64,000 bases of DNA from Rugamonas aquatica (lineage in GTDB: Bacteria; Pseudomonadota; Gammaproteobacteria; Burkholderiales; Burkholderiaceae_D): the NCBI RefSeq assembly GCF_009380215.1, contig NZ_WHUG01000006.1:186001-250000 (forward strand), written 5' to 3'. A program made the position numbers and the translations under genes. Positions 25,722 through 35,251 of this stretch are shown in pieces; position 1 is the first letter of the stretch, and each line of letters starts with the position of its first letter. The notes beneath the pieces were generated by a model, which saw only the letters and a list, made by a program, of their open reading frames with translations, made no database searches and was not told where the DNA came from.

Positions 25722-27071
25722 GTGAGCTACCTCTCGAAGCAAGGCAAGACGCTGAAGACAGTCGCGGCGGCAGTGGCCGGCGCGGTGCTGCTGTACGCGC
25801 CTGCCGCCAGTGCCCTGGGCTTGGTGGAAGCGTATCAAGCCGCGCTGAAGAACGATGCGGCGTACCGCGCGGCATACTATGCCAGCGAGGCTGGCAAAGA
25901 GAACCGCCTCCTCGGCCGCTCCAATTTGCTGCCGTCGATTTCGGGCAGCTACAATGCCAGCAAGAACCGGACTACCATCTCCGAGGGCAGTGCGTCGGTG
26001 GCGCGCGACTACATCAGCCGCAACGCCACGATACAGGTGCGCCAAACACTGTTCAGCCTGGATGCCTATGCGCGTTACAAGCAGGGTGCCGCCCAGAGCA
26101 ACTACGCGGCGGCGCAGTTCGAAAGCCAGCAGCAGGAAGTGATCTCGCGCGTGGTGAACGCCTATTTTGATGTGCTGTACAAGCAGGATCTGCTGGCACT
26201 GTTCAAGGTTGAGCGCGATGTCTACGTCGAGCAGCGCAAGGTCAACGACCGGCTGTTCGAAAAAGGCGAAGGCACCCGCACCGATATGCTGGAAAGCCAG
26301 GCGCGTCTGGATGCGGCCGAAGCGACCGTGCTGGAAGGGCAGGATGCGCTGAACAATTCGCGCAGTGCGCTGGCGGCCGTGATCGGCGGCGATGTCGGCG
26401 AGCTGGACAGACTGGTGTCGAACTTTGAAACCCGGCCGGCCGATACGCAGGGCTATGAGGCGTGGAAGACCGTCGCGCTGGAGCGCAATCCCGATATCAA
26501 GACGCTGGTGTATGGTGTCGAGATCGCGAAGCAGGAAGTCAACAAGGCTTACTCGGGCCATACGCCGCGCGTGGATTTTGTCGCATCCTATGGCCGCAGT
26601 TCTGCCGATACGGTGCAGACCTTCAATCAAGACAACATCGTCCGCAGTATCGGCGTGCAGGTGAACATTCCGCTGTATTCCGGCGGCGCCGTCAGTGCGC
26701 AGAGTCGTCAGGCCGTGGCCAATCAGGAAAAGGCCAAGGCGGATCTGCAGGGGCAAAAAGACAAGGTGCTGCTTGAACTGCGCAAGGACTACGATTCCTT
26801 GGCGAGCAGTGTGGCGCGCATCGATGCGTTGAAGAAGGCCGTTGCGTCGTCGGAGCTGCTGATCAAGGCCACGCAGCAAAGCGTCAAGGGCGGTGTGCGC
26901 ATCAATCTGGACGTGCTCAACGCCACGCAGCAACTCTTCACCAACAAGCGCGACCTGGCGCAGGCCCGCTACAACTACTTGTTGAACACACTGCGCATGC
27001 GTGCGGCAGCGGGTACGCTGTCCGAGACTGATGTGCAGGAGATAGCGCCTTACTTCCGCGCCGAGTCATGA
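25722..27071 (+). CDS. TolC-family outer-membrane channel of the type I secretion system
   Basis: A 449-residue protein with a signal peptide (cleavage near APAASA-LGL) and two TolC repeat halves. The first begins LGLVEAYQAALKNDAAYRAA, the second near NPDIKTLVYGVEIAKQEV. Long helices with YNYLLNTLRMRAAAGTL close the second half. The start is GTG at 25722 with GGAGGAG 6 bases before it. It provides the outer-membrane exit duct for the upstream ABC/MFP pair. Its stop overlaps the next small gene, showing tight coupling. Confidence 0.93.
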   Translation: MSYLSKQGKTLKTVAAAVAGAVLLYAPAASALGLVEAYQAALKNDAAYRAAYYASEAGKENRLLGRSNLLPSISGSYNASKNRTTISEGSASVARDYISRNATIQVRQTLFSLDAYARYKQGAAQSNYAAAQFESQQQEVISRVVNAYFDVLYKQDLLALFKVERDVYVEQRKVNDRLFEKGEGTRTDMLESQARLDAAEATVLEGQDALNNSRSALAAVIGGDVGELDRLVSNFETRPADTQGYEAWKTVALERNPDIKTLVYGVEIAKQEVNKAYSGHTPRVDFVASYGRSSADTVQTFNQDNIVRSIGVQVNIPLYSGGAVSAQSRQAVANQEKAKADLQGQKDKVLLELRKDYDSLASSVARIDALKKAVASSELLIKATQQSVKGGVRINLDVLNATQQLFTNKRDLAQARYNYLLNTLRMRAAAGTLSETDVQEIAPYFRAES

Positions 27072-27277
27072 TGATGGATGACGAGTTGGAGGTGACTGTC
27101 AATGGCGTCAGCTACAAGGTTCGCGAGCTGAGCGATGCCGCGCAGGAGCAGGTGACCAACCTGCAATTTGTCGATGCGCAGATCGCTGACCTGACCGCCA
27201 AGCTGGCGGTCTACCAGACTGCGCGGAATGCCTATCAGTCGGCGTTGCAGTTGCTGCTGCCAGTCACCAAGCAGTAA
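27068..27277 (+). CDS. Small conserved protein of type I secretion operons (resembles DUF6447)
   Basis: A 69-residue soluble protein. It has VTVNGVSYKVRELSDAAQEQ followed by a helix (TNLQFVDAQIADLTAKLAVY) and TARNAYQSALQLLLP. From memory this resembles the DUF6447 small proteins found beside type I secretion genes; the function is unknown. Its ATG overlaps the TolC stop by 4 bases, so it belongs to the operon. It has no signal peptide and therefore probably acts in the cytoplasm, perhaps as a chaperone or assembly factor. Three ATGs in the first ten bases make the exact start uncertain. Confidence 0.75.
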   Translation: MMMDDELEVTVNGVSYKVRELSDAAQEQVTNLQFVDAQIADLTAKLAVYQTARNAYQSALQLLLPVTKQ

Positions 27278-27292
27278 TCCAGCAAATGAAAT

Positions 27293-27330
27293 AAAAAAAG
27301 CCGCGCATCGTAGGATGCGCGGCTTTTTTT
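27293..27330. terminator. Bidirectional intrinsic terminator
   Basis: Perfect 17-base arms form the stem: A7 plus GCCGCGCATC at 27293-27309, and GATGCGCGGC plus T7 at 27314-27330, with loop GTAG. The A-run and T-run make it work on both strands, for the secretion operon and for the converging trhO gene. Confidence 0.92.
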
Positions 27331-27342
27331 CTTGGGCGATGC

Positions 27343-28242
27343 TTACGCCGCCTGGTGCTTGCCGTAGCAATGCGGGCACGATTTCTCGTACACGTATTCC
27401 GGCGCCAGTTGCTGGCGCGGCGTCACCACCGAGCGGCAGACGAAGCATTGCACGGTCTCGGTCGGTTCCAGCTTCGGATTGAGCGCGGTGCGGTAGTCGA
27501 ACACGAAGCAGTCGCCGGTGTAGTGGGCGCCGCCGACTTCCTCGAAATACTTGAGGATGCCGCCTTCGAGCTGGTAGACGTTGTCGTAGCCGATGTTCTG
27601 CATGTGGATCGCGGCTTTTTCGCAGCGGATGCCGCCGGTGCAGAACGTCACCACGGTCTTGCCGGCGAAGTCGTCTTTGTGGGCGGCGATCACTTCCGGG
27701 AACTCGGTGAATTTCTTGATGCGGTAGTCGACCGTGTGGTCGAAGGTGCCGACATCGACTTCGAAATCATTGCGGGTATCGACCATCACCACCGGGCGGC
27801 CGTTGTCGTCGACGCCGCTGTCGAGCCAGCGCTTGAGCGTGTGCGCTTCGACGAAGGGCGCGCGGCCTTCTTCCGGCTTAATCAGCGGCATGCGCATGGT
27901 GATGATTTCTTTTTTGATCTTGACCAGCATGCGCTTGTGGGACTGTTCGGCCGAATAGCTTTCCTTCACTTCCAGGTCGGCGAAGCGGGCGTCGCTGCGG
28001 ACCCAGGCCAGGAACTCGTCGATGTGCGAGCGCGGGCCGGACAGGAACATATTGATGCCTTCCGGCGTCAGCAGGATGGTGCCCTTCAGGCCCAGCCGCT
28101 GGCAAATGTCCTGGTACAGCGGGCGCATCGCCTCGGTGTCGTCGAAGGTGACGAATTTGTAGGCGGCGATGTTGACGTGAGCGGCAGCGGCAGCGATGGC
28201 GGCGGCATGCGCTTCAGCTTGTAAAGCAGTATTAGCGTGCAT
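27343..28242 (-). CDS. trhO: tRNA uridine(34) hydroxylase
   Basis: This 299-residue rhodanese-domain protein of the YceA/TrhO family makes 5-hydroxyuridine at tRNA position 34 with oxygen. Visible features are the N-terminal [17 protein letters not shown], the central rhodanese domain [18 protein letters not shown] and the active-site loop [10 protein letters not shown] (Cys201). A C-terminal Cys-rich segment (CFVCR and CPHC) may bind metal. The start at 28242 (MHANTALQA) was chosen over a longer frame running into the intergenic region. Confidence 0.93.
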   Translation of the reverse strand: MHANTALQAEAHAAAIAAAAAHVNIAAYKFVTFDDTEAMRPLYQDICQRLGLKGTILLTPEGINMFLSGPRSHIDEFLAWVRSDARFADLEVKESYSAEQSHKRMLVKIKKEIITMRMPLIKPEEGRAPFVEAHTLKRWLDSGVDDNGRPVVMVDTRNDFEVDVGTFDHTVDYRIKKFTEFPEVIAAHKDDFAGKTVVTFCTGGIRCEKAAIHMQNIGYDNVYQLEGGILKYFEEVGGAHYTGDCFVFDYRTALNPKLEPTETVQCFVCRSVVTPRQQLAPEYVYEKSCPHCYGKHQAA

Positions 28243-28379
28243 GGTGGATAAGAGCAAAAAATGTGAAGAGCCGACATTATACGCGCTTTTTCTGCCCAAA
28301 AAACAGGCAGTGAAAGGATTATCGCACCCGGCCGCCGCACGGTAAAATAGCTGGTTATTGAACCAGCATTGAGCGGCGT

Positions 28380-31300
28380 ATGAACATGGTAGCAAACGAA
28401 CAAGAAGTGGCGGCACCGGCAGCGGTTATTCCTACCGGACCGGATTTCGTCCATCTGCGGGTGCACTCGGAATACTCCATCGTCGACGGCCTGGTCCGCA
28501 TCGACGACCTGGTCGGCACCGCCGCCAAGGACAAGCAGGCGGCGCTGGCCGTCACCGATCTGTCCAATATGTTCGGCATGGTCAAGTTCTACAAGGCCGC
28601 GCGCGGCAAGGGCATCAAGCCCGTGGTCGGCGTCGATGTCTGGATCACCAACGACGACAACCGCGACAAGCCGCATCGCCTGATGCTGTTCGCCAAGAAC
28701 CACATGGGCTATCTGCAGCTGTGCGAACTGCTGTCGCAAGCCTGGCTGACCAACCAGTACAAGGGCCGCGCCGAGATCCGCACCGAGTGGCTGGCCGAGC
28801 TGACCGCCAAGACCTATCCGCTGCTGCCCGACGTCAATCCGGCCAACGGCCTGATCGTGCTGTCCGGCGCGCACTTCGGCGATGTCGGCATGGCGATTGA
28901 AAACGGCAACCCGGCGCTGGCCGAAAAGAACGCCGAGAAGTGGGCGCAGATTTTCCCCGGCCATTTCTACATCGAGATCCAGCGCGCCGGCCAGGCGAAC
29001 CAGGAAGCCCAGGTGCGCCACGCGGTGGCCTTGGCCGCCAAGCTGGGCCTGCCGGTGGTGGCCACGCATCCGGTGCAGTTCATCAACAAGGACGAGTTCA
29101 TCGCCCACGAGGCGCGCACCTGTATCGCCGAAGGAGAGATGCTGGCCAATAACAAGCGCGTGCGCAAGTTCAACGAGCAGATGCGCTTCCTGTCGCAGGC
29201 CGAGATGCGCGAGCTGTTCCACGACTTGCCGGCCGCGCTGCAAAACTCGGTGGAGATCGCCAAGCGCTGCAATCTGACGCTGACGCTGGGCAAGCCGCAG
29301 CTGCCGAACTTCCCGACGCCGGGCATGACCATTGACGAATTCCTGCGCGCGGAAACCAGAAAGGGCCTGGAGGAGCGTCTGGAGCAGCTGTATCCGGACC
29401 CGGTCAAGCGCGAGCAGCAACGGCCGCGCTACGAGGAGCGGCTGGAGTTCGAGAACAACACCATCATCAACATGAAGTTCCCGGGTTACTTCCTGATCGT
29501 GGCGGAGTTTATCCAGTGGGGCAAGAACAACGACGTGCCGATCGGCCCGGGCCGGGGTTCGGGCGCGGGTTCGCTGGTGGCTTACGCGCTGAAGATCACC
29601 GATCTGGATCCGCTGAAATACAACCTGCTGTTCGAACGTTTCCTCAATCCTGAACGGGTTTCGATGCCCGACTTCGACATCGACTTCTGTCAGGAAAAAC
29701 GCGACCTGGTGATCCAGCACGTCAAGGATCTGTACGGCCGCGACGCGGTGTCGCAGATCGCCACCTTCGGTACCATGGCGGCCAAGGGCGCGATCCGCGA
29801 CGTCGGCCGCGTGATGGACTTCGGCTACAACTTCTGCGACGGCGTCTCCAAGCTGATTCCGTTCAAGCCTGGCAAGCCGGTGTCGATCGCCGAGGCGATC
29901 GAGGAAGAACCGATGCTCAAGGAGCGCCAGCAGAACGAGGAAGAAGTGGCGCAGCTGCTGGACCTGGCGCAACAGGTCGAGGGCATCACCCGCAACATCG
30001 GCATGCACGCCGGTGGCGTGCTGATCGCACCGGGCAAGCTGACCGACTTCTGCCCGCTGTACACGCAGGGCGGCGATGGCGGCGTGGTGTCGCAGTACGA
30101 CAAGGACGACGTCGAGGCCGTCGGCCTGGTGAAGTTCGACTTCTTGGGCCTGACCACGCTGACCATCCTGGACCGCGCGGTCCGCTACATCAAGATGCTC
30201 GATCCCGAGCAGTCCGGGTTCGACCTGGCGCGCCTGCCGCTGAACGACCGCCCGTCCTACGAGCTGCTGACCAAGGCCAAGACCGTGGCCGTGTTCCAGC
30301 TGGAGTCGCGCGGCATGCAGGGCATGTTGAAAGACGCCCGTCCCGACCGCTTCGAAGACATTATCGCGCTGGTGGCGCTGTACCGTCCGGGCCCGATGGA
30401 CCTGATCCCGGACTTCTGCAAACGCAAGCACGGCGAAAAATTCGACTATCCCGATCCGCGCACCGAATCGATTCTGTCCGAAACCTACGGCATCATGGTG
30501 TATCAGGAGCAGGTGATGCAGATGGCGCAGATCGTCGGCGGCTACTCGCTGGGCGGCGCCGACATGTTGCGTCGCGCGATGGGTAAGAAGAAGGCCGAGG
30601 AGATGGCCGAGCACCGCGAAATCTTCCGCGCCGGCGCCGCCAAGGATGGCCTGACCGCGCAGAAGGCCGACGAGATTTTCGACTTGATGGAAAAGTTCGC
30701 GGGCTACGGCTTCAACAAGTCGCACGCCGCCGCGTACGCGCTGCTGTCGTATCACACGGCCTACCTGAAGGCCCACCATCCGGCCGCGTTCATGGCAGCC
30801 AATATGTCGCTGGCGATGGAGGATACCGAGAAGGTCAAGATCCTGGTCGAGGATTCGATCGACATCTGCGGCCTGACCATCCTGCCGCCGGACATCAACA
30901 AATCCGACTTCCGCTTCATGCCGGACGGCCCGCCGCCTTCGGTGACGGGCAAGAAGGTCACGCAGATCCGCTACGGCCTGGGCGCCTGCAAGGGTGCGGG
31001 CCAGAATGCGATCGAGGCCATCATCGCCGCGCGCACCGCCGGCGGCCCGTTCACCAGCCTGTTCGATTTCTGCAAGCGCGTGGACAAGAAGCAGATCAAC
31101 CGCCGCACCATCGAATCGCTGATACGTGCCGGCGCCTTCGATTGCCTGGCGATCGACCGCGCCATCCTGCTGGCCTCGGTCAGCTTCGCGATGGAGTGCG
31201 CCGACCAGGAAGCCAAGGCGGCCAACCAGGTCAGCCTGTTCGGCGGCGACGATTCCGATCTGGTGGCGCCGCCCGAGTACGTGAAGGCCGCGCCGTTCAC

Positions 31301-31925
31301 CGACCGCCAGAAGCTGGCCGAGGAAAAGATAGCGCTGGGCTTCTACCTGTCCGGCCATATGTTCGACTCGTTCGCGCCGGAAGCGCGCCGCTTCGCCCGC
31401 ACCAAGCTGTCCGAGCTGGAGCCGTCGCGCGAGCCGCGCATGTTGTGCGGCGTGATTACCGGCATCCGTCCGCAGATGACGCAGCGGGGCAAGATCCTGA
31501 TCGTCACGCTGGACGACAAGACGGCGGTGGTCGAGGTGACGGTCTACAGCGAAGTGTTCGAAGAGAACAAGCGCATGTTCAAGGATGACGAGTTCCTGGC
31601 CGTGGTCGGCAAGGTGTCGGAAGACCGTTTCTCCGGCGGGTTGCGCATCTCGGCCGAGAAGGTGTTCGACATCGTCACGGCGCGCATCAACTACGGCAAG
31701 CAGCTGGGCATGGCGCTGCCGGCCTCGGTGGATGTGCGCAAGATGGCGGAGGTGTTGGCGCCGCATCGCAACGCGGACGGCTTGCCGGTGTCGGCGCGCA
31801 TCACGCCGCAGGGCGTGGGCTGCGTGGTGCAGCTGGGCGAAGCCTGGCGCGTGGCGCCGTCGGACGAACTGCAACTGGCGCTCCAGCAGGTGCTGGGCGC
31901 CAAGGACGTGGCGATCGAATACTGA
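28380..31925 (+). CDS. dnaE: DNA polymerase III subunit alpha
   Basis: This 1181-residue replicative polymerase starts with a PHP domain ([18 protein letters not shown], about residues 23-290). The palm catalytic motif MPDFDIDF (Asp431, Asp433, Asp435) follows, then a [16 protein letters not shown] block and the helix-hairpin-helix/finger region. A C-terminal OB fold contains [17 protein letters not shown]. The length is normal for DnaE1. An alternative ATG two codons later exists. It converges on a small gene through repeat copy C. Confidence 0.98.
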   Translation: MNMVANEQEVAAPAAVIPTGPDFVHLRVHSEYSIVDGLVRIDDLVGTAAKDKQAALAVTDLSNMFGMVKFYKAARGKGIKPVVGVDVWITNDDNRDKPHRLMLFAKNHMGYLQLCELLSQAWLTNQYKGRAEIRTEWLAELTAKTYPLLPDVNPANGLIVLSGAHFGDVGMAIENGNPALAEKNAEKWAQIFPGHFYIEIQRAGQANQEAQVRHAVALAAKLGLPVVATHPVQFINKDEFIAHEARTCIAEGEMLANNKRVRKFNEQMRFLSQAEMRELFHDLPAALQNSVEIAKRCNLTLTLGKPQLPNFPTPGMTIDEFLRAETRKGLEERLEQLYPDPVKREQQRPRYEERLEFENNTIINMKFPGYFLIVAEFIQWGKNNDVPIGPGRGSGAGSLVAYALKITDLDPLKYNLLFERFLNPERVSMPDFDIDFCQEKRDLVIQHVKDLYGRDAVSQIATFGTMAAKGAIRDVGRVMDFGYNFCDGVSKLIPFKPGKPVSIAEAIEEEPMLKERQQNEEEVAQLLDLAQQVEGITRNIGMHAGGVLIAPGKLTDFCPLYTQGGDGGVVSQYDKDDVEAVGLVKFDFLGLTTLTILDRAVRYIKMLDPEQSGFDLARLPLNDRPSYELLTKAKTVAVFQLESRGMQGMLKDARPDRFEDIIALVALYRPGPMDLIPDFCKRKHGEKFDYPDPRTESILSETYGIMVYQEQVMQMAQIVGGYSLGGADMLRRAMGKKKAEEMAEHREIFRAGAAKDGLTAQKADEIFDLMEKFAGYGFNKSHAAAYALLSYHTAYLKAHHPAAFMAANMSLAMEDTEKVKILVEDSIDICGLTILPPDINKSDFRFMPDGPPPSVTGKKVTQIRYGLGACKGAGQNAIEAIIAARTAGGPFTSLFDFCKRVDKKQINRRTIESLIRAGAFDCLAIDRAILLASVSFAMECADQEAKAANQVSLFGGDDSDLVAPPEYVKAAPFTDRQKLAEEKIALGFYLSGHMFDSFAPEARRFARTKLSELEPSREPRMLCGVITGIRPQMTQRGKILIVTLDDKTAVVEVTVYSEVFEENKRMFKDDEFLAVVGKVSEDRFSGGLRISAEKVFDIVTARINYGKQLGMALPASVDVRKMAEVLAPHRNADGLPVSARITPQGVGCVVQLGEAWRVAPSDELQLALQQVLGAKDVAIEY

Positions 31926-31926
31926 T

Positions 31927-32027
31927 GTCATTCCCGCGAAAGCGGGAATCCATGCGTCGCATGCCAAGCCAGCGTTCTATGGGGGGAATTCATGCAGTGC
32001 ATGGATTCCCGCCTGCGCGGGAACGAC
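31927..32027. repeat. Paired dRS3-like palindromic repeat, copy C
   Basis: The first unit ATTCCCGCGAAAGCGGGAAT (31930-31949) is identical to copies A and B. The inverted second unit is ATTCCCGCCTGCGCGGGAAC (32005-32024). Smaller palindromes around GCATGC fill the middle. The element starts 1 base after the dnaE stop and ends 1 base before the stop of the converging gene. Confidence 0.85.
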
Positions 32028-32028
32028 G

Positions 32029-32262
32029 TCAGAGCTGTTCGCTGATGCTGGTGATGGCGTAACCCTTGGAGCCTATCTGCTCCAGCGGGTGGACGATGTG
32101 GTAGCGCGGCAGGTCGTCGCTGTCATCGTCGACTTCCACCTGCCTGGCTTCGGGATGCCAGTCGGTATTGGTGGCTTCTTCAGGGATGGGCTTGCCCTCT
32201 GGCACGGCCAGATAGCTGTGCTTGCCCATTGCTTCATCTCGGCAATAAATATCCACACGCAT
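32029..32262 (-). CDS. Small conserved cytoplasmic protein (possibly DUF6139)
   Basis: A 77-residue acidic protein starting MRVDIYCRDEAMGKHSYLAV, with PEGKPIPEEATNTDW in the middle. It recalls small uncharacterised betaproteobacterial proteins (DUF6139, from memory). It has no membrane segment or signal. A good ribosome-binding site AAGGAGA lies about 8 bases before the ATG, supporting real expression. It is downstream of the virK-like gene on the same strand, 41 bases apart. The function is unknown. Confidence 0.75.
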   Translation of the reverse strand: MRVDIYCRDEAMGKHSYLAVPEGKPIPEEATNTDWHPEARQVEVDDDSDDLPRYHIVHPLEQIGSKGYAITSISEQL

Positions 32263-32303
32263 GGTATTTCTCCTTGGACGAAAAAGCCATGGTACCGGAT
32301 TTT

Positions 32304-33275
32304 TCAGGCCAGCGCGTATTCGTCGTCGTGTGCGTCCAACGGCAGCGTTGCGTAGTGCTGGCCCAGCGAGGTCGGTACCGCTTCGAAGCGCGGCGCGTGC
32401 AGGCCGGCGCGTACTGCCACGATCAGGGCCGCCAGCGTTTCATGGCGCTTGCGTGCTTCCGAGCGTTTCTTCGAGGCGATCGCCGCCAGGTCGGGCGCGG
32501 CCAGTGCTTCGCACGGCAGGCGCCAGTCGCCGTCGGCGCGGCGGCTGGCGTCCAGCTCCTGCCACAGCGTGTCGTAGTCGGCGTGCACCTTGCCCTGGCG
32601 GGCGGCGCCGCAGACCACGCGGTTGGCGTTGCTGACCAGGCGCAGTTCGACGCAGCCGTAGTCGTGGCCGATCTGGCTCAGCAGCTTGACCATCAAATTC
32701 TTCGGCCGCAGGCCGTGCAGTTCGCGGGTGGCGTCCTTGATGACCTGCAGGCCGTGTTCGCTCTTCGATCCCTGCATGCAGCCTATGCCCAGCTGCATGC
32801 CGCGCACGCCCTGCAGGAAGCTGAATGCGCAGCTGTAGATCAGCTCGCCGTCCTGCTTCAGTTGCAGCACCAGTTCGCCTTCGCGTTCCATCGGCTCGAT
32901 GGCGCGCAGCTCGATCTGGTATTGCACGCCGGACTTGCCCTCGACGCTGCCCAGCACCACGCCGCCGCGCGCGGCGCGCACCGTCAGCGGCCCCAGGCCC
33001 TGGCGGAAGATGAAGCGGTAGTGCTGCTGCAACAGTTCGACGCGCTGGGCGCAGTCCATGGTGTTGCTCAGGTAAGGGCGGTAAATCTTGTAGATCAGCC
33101 GCGGCTTGGCCTTGACCAGGTCCATGAACAGCGGATGGGAATTGAGCAGTTGCAGCCAGCCATAGGTGGCCTGGCGGTGCAGGAAGGCGCGCAGCGACAG
33201 TTTGAATGTCTCGCGCATTTGTTTCAGGCCGTGGAAATCGGCGGCGCCGGAGCGGATAGTGATTAACTGCGACAT
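32304..33275 (-). CDS. VirK/YbjX family protein (DUF535)
   Basis: A 323-residue protein matching the VirK/YbjX family: LSNTMDCAQRVELLQQHYRF, the block LVLQLKQDGELIYSCAFSF, then GIGCMQGSKSEHGLQVIKDA and LRPKNLMVKLL. The family is linked to envelope and antimicrobial-peptide resistance in enterobacteria, but its biochemical role is not established. The start at 33275 (MSQLITIRS) has GAGAG upstream; an earlier ATG adds 22 low-complexity residues and is less likely. Confidence 0.85.
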   Translation of the reverse strand: MSQLITIRSGAADFHGLKQMRETFKLSLRAFLHRQATYGWLQLLNSHPLFMDLVKAKPRLIYKIYRPYLSNTMDCAQRVELLQQHYRFIFRQGLGPLTVRAARGGVVLGSVEGKSGVQYQIELRAIEPMEREGELVLQLKQDGELIYSCAFSFLQGVRGMQLGIGCMQGSKSEHGLQVIKDATRELHGLRPKNLMVKLLSQIGHDYGCVELRLVSNANRVVCGAARQGKVHADYDTLWQELDASRRADGDWRLPCEALAAPDLAAIASKKRSEARKRHETLAALIVAVRAGLHAPRFEAVPTSLGQHYATLPLDAHDDEYALA

Positions 33276-33613
33276 CGATCGTCTCTCAGGAAAAACGGGC
33301 TGCAAAGGGTGGTATGGCGGCAGCTGCACGGGAGACATCAATCACTGGCCGACGAGGATGGGGGCGGCACGCTTGCTTTAGTGTCTTCTCGTCAATGGTA
33401 GGTGCCATTACGACATGTGAGCATCGTAAATCCTGTGTAACGTATTGTAAATTGGGGTAAAGGCTTACGGTTTTCCCTTAATAATTGCTGCTTCGGAAAA
33501 GTAAGTGTTGTATAGAGGCGAAAGCGCAGGAATAAGGGGAACGCGTAGTAGTGAAAAGCAATGCGCGATGAATTTTGGCAATGCATAATGCTACATAACG
33601 ATACAAAGCCACC
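33276..33613. other. 338-base intergenic region with a candidate kinase promoter
   Basis: No gene is seen here. The region is AT-rich from about 33410. TTGCTG (33485-33490) and TTGTAT (33508-33513) with a 17-base spacer could be a weak promoter for the sensor kinase. No operator-like dyad stands out. Confidence 0.35.
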
Positions 33614-35251
33614 ATGCCACTTACTCCCAACCCGTCGCGTTTGTCCTATCTGGAATTCCCAGCGTTTATCGCGCTGTACCTGCTGTTCGATTGGGCCACC
33701 TATATCGACCCGCTGTACGGCTTGAACATCACGCCCTGGAATCCGGATCCGGCCTTGGGCCTGGTGTTCTGGCTGCGCCATGGCTGGCGCGCGGCGCTGC
33801 CGTGGCTGCTGGCCCTGGTCGGCGGCGAGCTGCTGGTGCGCGGCATGCCGGCCGGCTGGACGGTGAGCCTGCTCAGTTCGTTGTGGCTGGCGGCCGGTTA
33901 CGGCCTGCTGGGCGCGGCGCTGCGGCGGCGCTTCGGCGACGGCGGCGTGTTCGACAGCCGCGACCGCCTGTTCCAGTGGCTGTTGATCGTGGTGGTCGGC
34001 ACCCTGGTCAACGATGTCGGCTACATCACTGTGCTGTCGGCGGCCGGGCTGATTCCGGCCGGGCAGTGGGGCGAGGCGGTGCTGCGCTTCGGCATCGGCG
34101 ACATGGTCGGCGTGCTGGTGTCGATGCCGCTGATCTGGATGCTGGCCAGCCCCAGCGGGCGCCAGCGCTTGAAGGCGACCGTGTGGCGGGCCGAGACGCT
34201 GGCCTATCTGGCACTGGCAATCTGCGTGCTGTACATGGTATTCGGCACCATCGCCACGTCGGAGTTCAAGCATTTTTATTTCCTGTTCCTGCCGGTGATC
34301 TGGGCGGCGTTCCGCCAGGGCTTGTTCGGGACGGCGCTGATGGTGTTTGTGCTGCAGGCCGGCATCGGCGCGCTGGTCAAGTGGAACCACGCGGTCAACA
34401 TCGCCGTGCATGAGTTGCAGATGCTGGACGCGGTGCTGGCGCTGGTGGGCTTTTCGATCGGCATCGCGGTCGACGAGTTGCGCAAGGTGGCCAGCGAATT
34501 GAAACAGACGCTGCGGCTGGCGGCGGCCGGCGAGATGGCGGCCGCGCTGGCGCACGAGTTGAACCAGCCGCTGACGGCGCTGGGCGCCTACGGCAAGGCC
34601 TGCGAGTTCCTGCTGGAGCGGGGCGAGAGCGGCGACGTGCTCAAGGGCGCGATCCAGCGCATGATCGCCGAGTCGGGCCGGGCCGCCGACGTGGTGCGGC
34701 GGCTGCGCGATTTCTTCCGCACCGGCGCGATGAAGCTGGAGGCGGTCGACGCCGGCCAGCTGGTGTCGGGCATCAGCCAGCAGTTCTTCAGCCAGATGCG
34801 CGAGCACGGCGTCGAGCTGAAGGTGGGCGAGATCCCGCCGCTGGCCGTCCTGGCCGACCGCCTGCAGCTGGAGCTGGTGCTGCGCAATCTGCTGGCCAAC
34901 GCGCTGGAGGCGGTGCAGGAGCGTCCCGCCGGCGCGCGCCGCATCACGCTGTCGGCGCAGCGGCTGGACGGCAAGCGCCGCCCGGGGCAGGCGCCGCTGC
35001 GGGGCGGCTGTTTGCAGCTGTCGGTGGAGGATAGCGGCAACGGCGTGTCGGCGGCGCTGGCGGCGCGCTTGTTCGAGCCCTTCGTCTCGTCCAAGGCCAG
35101 TGGCCTGGGGCTGGGACTGGTGCTGAGCCGCGCCATCATGGAGGCACACGGCGGTTCGCTGTGGGCCGAGGTGGGCGAGCACGGAATTTTCAGGTTGGCG
35201 CTGCCCTTGGCGCGCCCGTTGGAGCAGGATGGAGAGCACTATGCAGCATGA
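33614..35251 (+). CDS. MASE1-like membrane sensor histidine kinase
   Basis: This 545-residue protein has about eight N-terminal transmembrane helices of MASE1 type (about 10-290). A short linker leads to a HisKA domain with phospho-acceptor His314 in ALAHELNQPLTALGAYG. The ATPase domain has the N-box LLANALEAV, G1 VEDSGNGVSAAL and G2 ASGLGLGLVLS. The HisKA type matches FixL-like kinases. No PAS or haem domain is present, so the signal must come through the membrane domain. It overlaps the following response regulator gene, so the two are a cognate pair. Confidence 0.92.
   Translation: MPLTPNPSRLSYLEFPAFIALYLLFDWATYIDPLYGLNITPWNPDPALGLVFWLRHGWRAALPWLLALVGGELLVRGMPAGWTVSLLSSLWLAAGYGLLGAALRRRFGDGGVFDSRDRLFQWLLIVVVGTLVNDVGYITVLSAAGLIPAGQWGEAVLRFGIGDMVGVLVSMPLIWMLASPSGRQRLKATVWRAETLAYLALAICVLYMVFGTIATSEFKHFYFLFLPVIWAAFRQGLFGTALMVFVLQAGIGALVKWNHAVNIAVHELQMLDAVLALVGFSIGIAVDELRKVASELKQTLRLAAAGEMAAALAHELNQPLTALGAYGKACEFLLERGESGDVLKGAIQRMIAESGRAADVVRRLRDFFRTGAMKLEAVDAGQLVSGISQQFFSQMREHGVELKVGEIPPLAVLADRLQLELVLRNLLANALEAVQERPAGARRITLSAQRLDGKRRPGQAPLRGGCLQLSVEDSGNGVSAALAARLFEPFVSSKASGLGLGLVLSRAIMEAHGGSLWAEVGEHGIFRLALPLARPLEQDGEHYAA

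Noticed and set aside
28086..31967. Minus-strand frame of 1293 codons
   Set aside because: It lies entirely opposite dnaE and part of trhO; it has shadow composition and no motifs.
3613..32027. CRISPR array or insertion-sequence ends for the ATTCCC elements
   Set aside because: The three elements are about 9 kb and 19 kb apart with no spacers between repeats. No transposase gene or target duplication flanks them.
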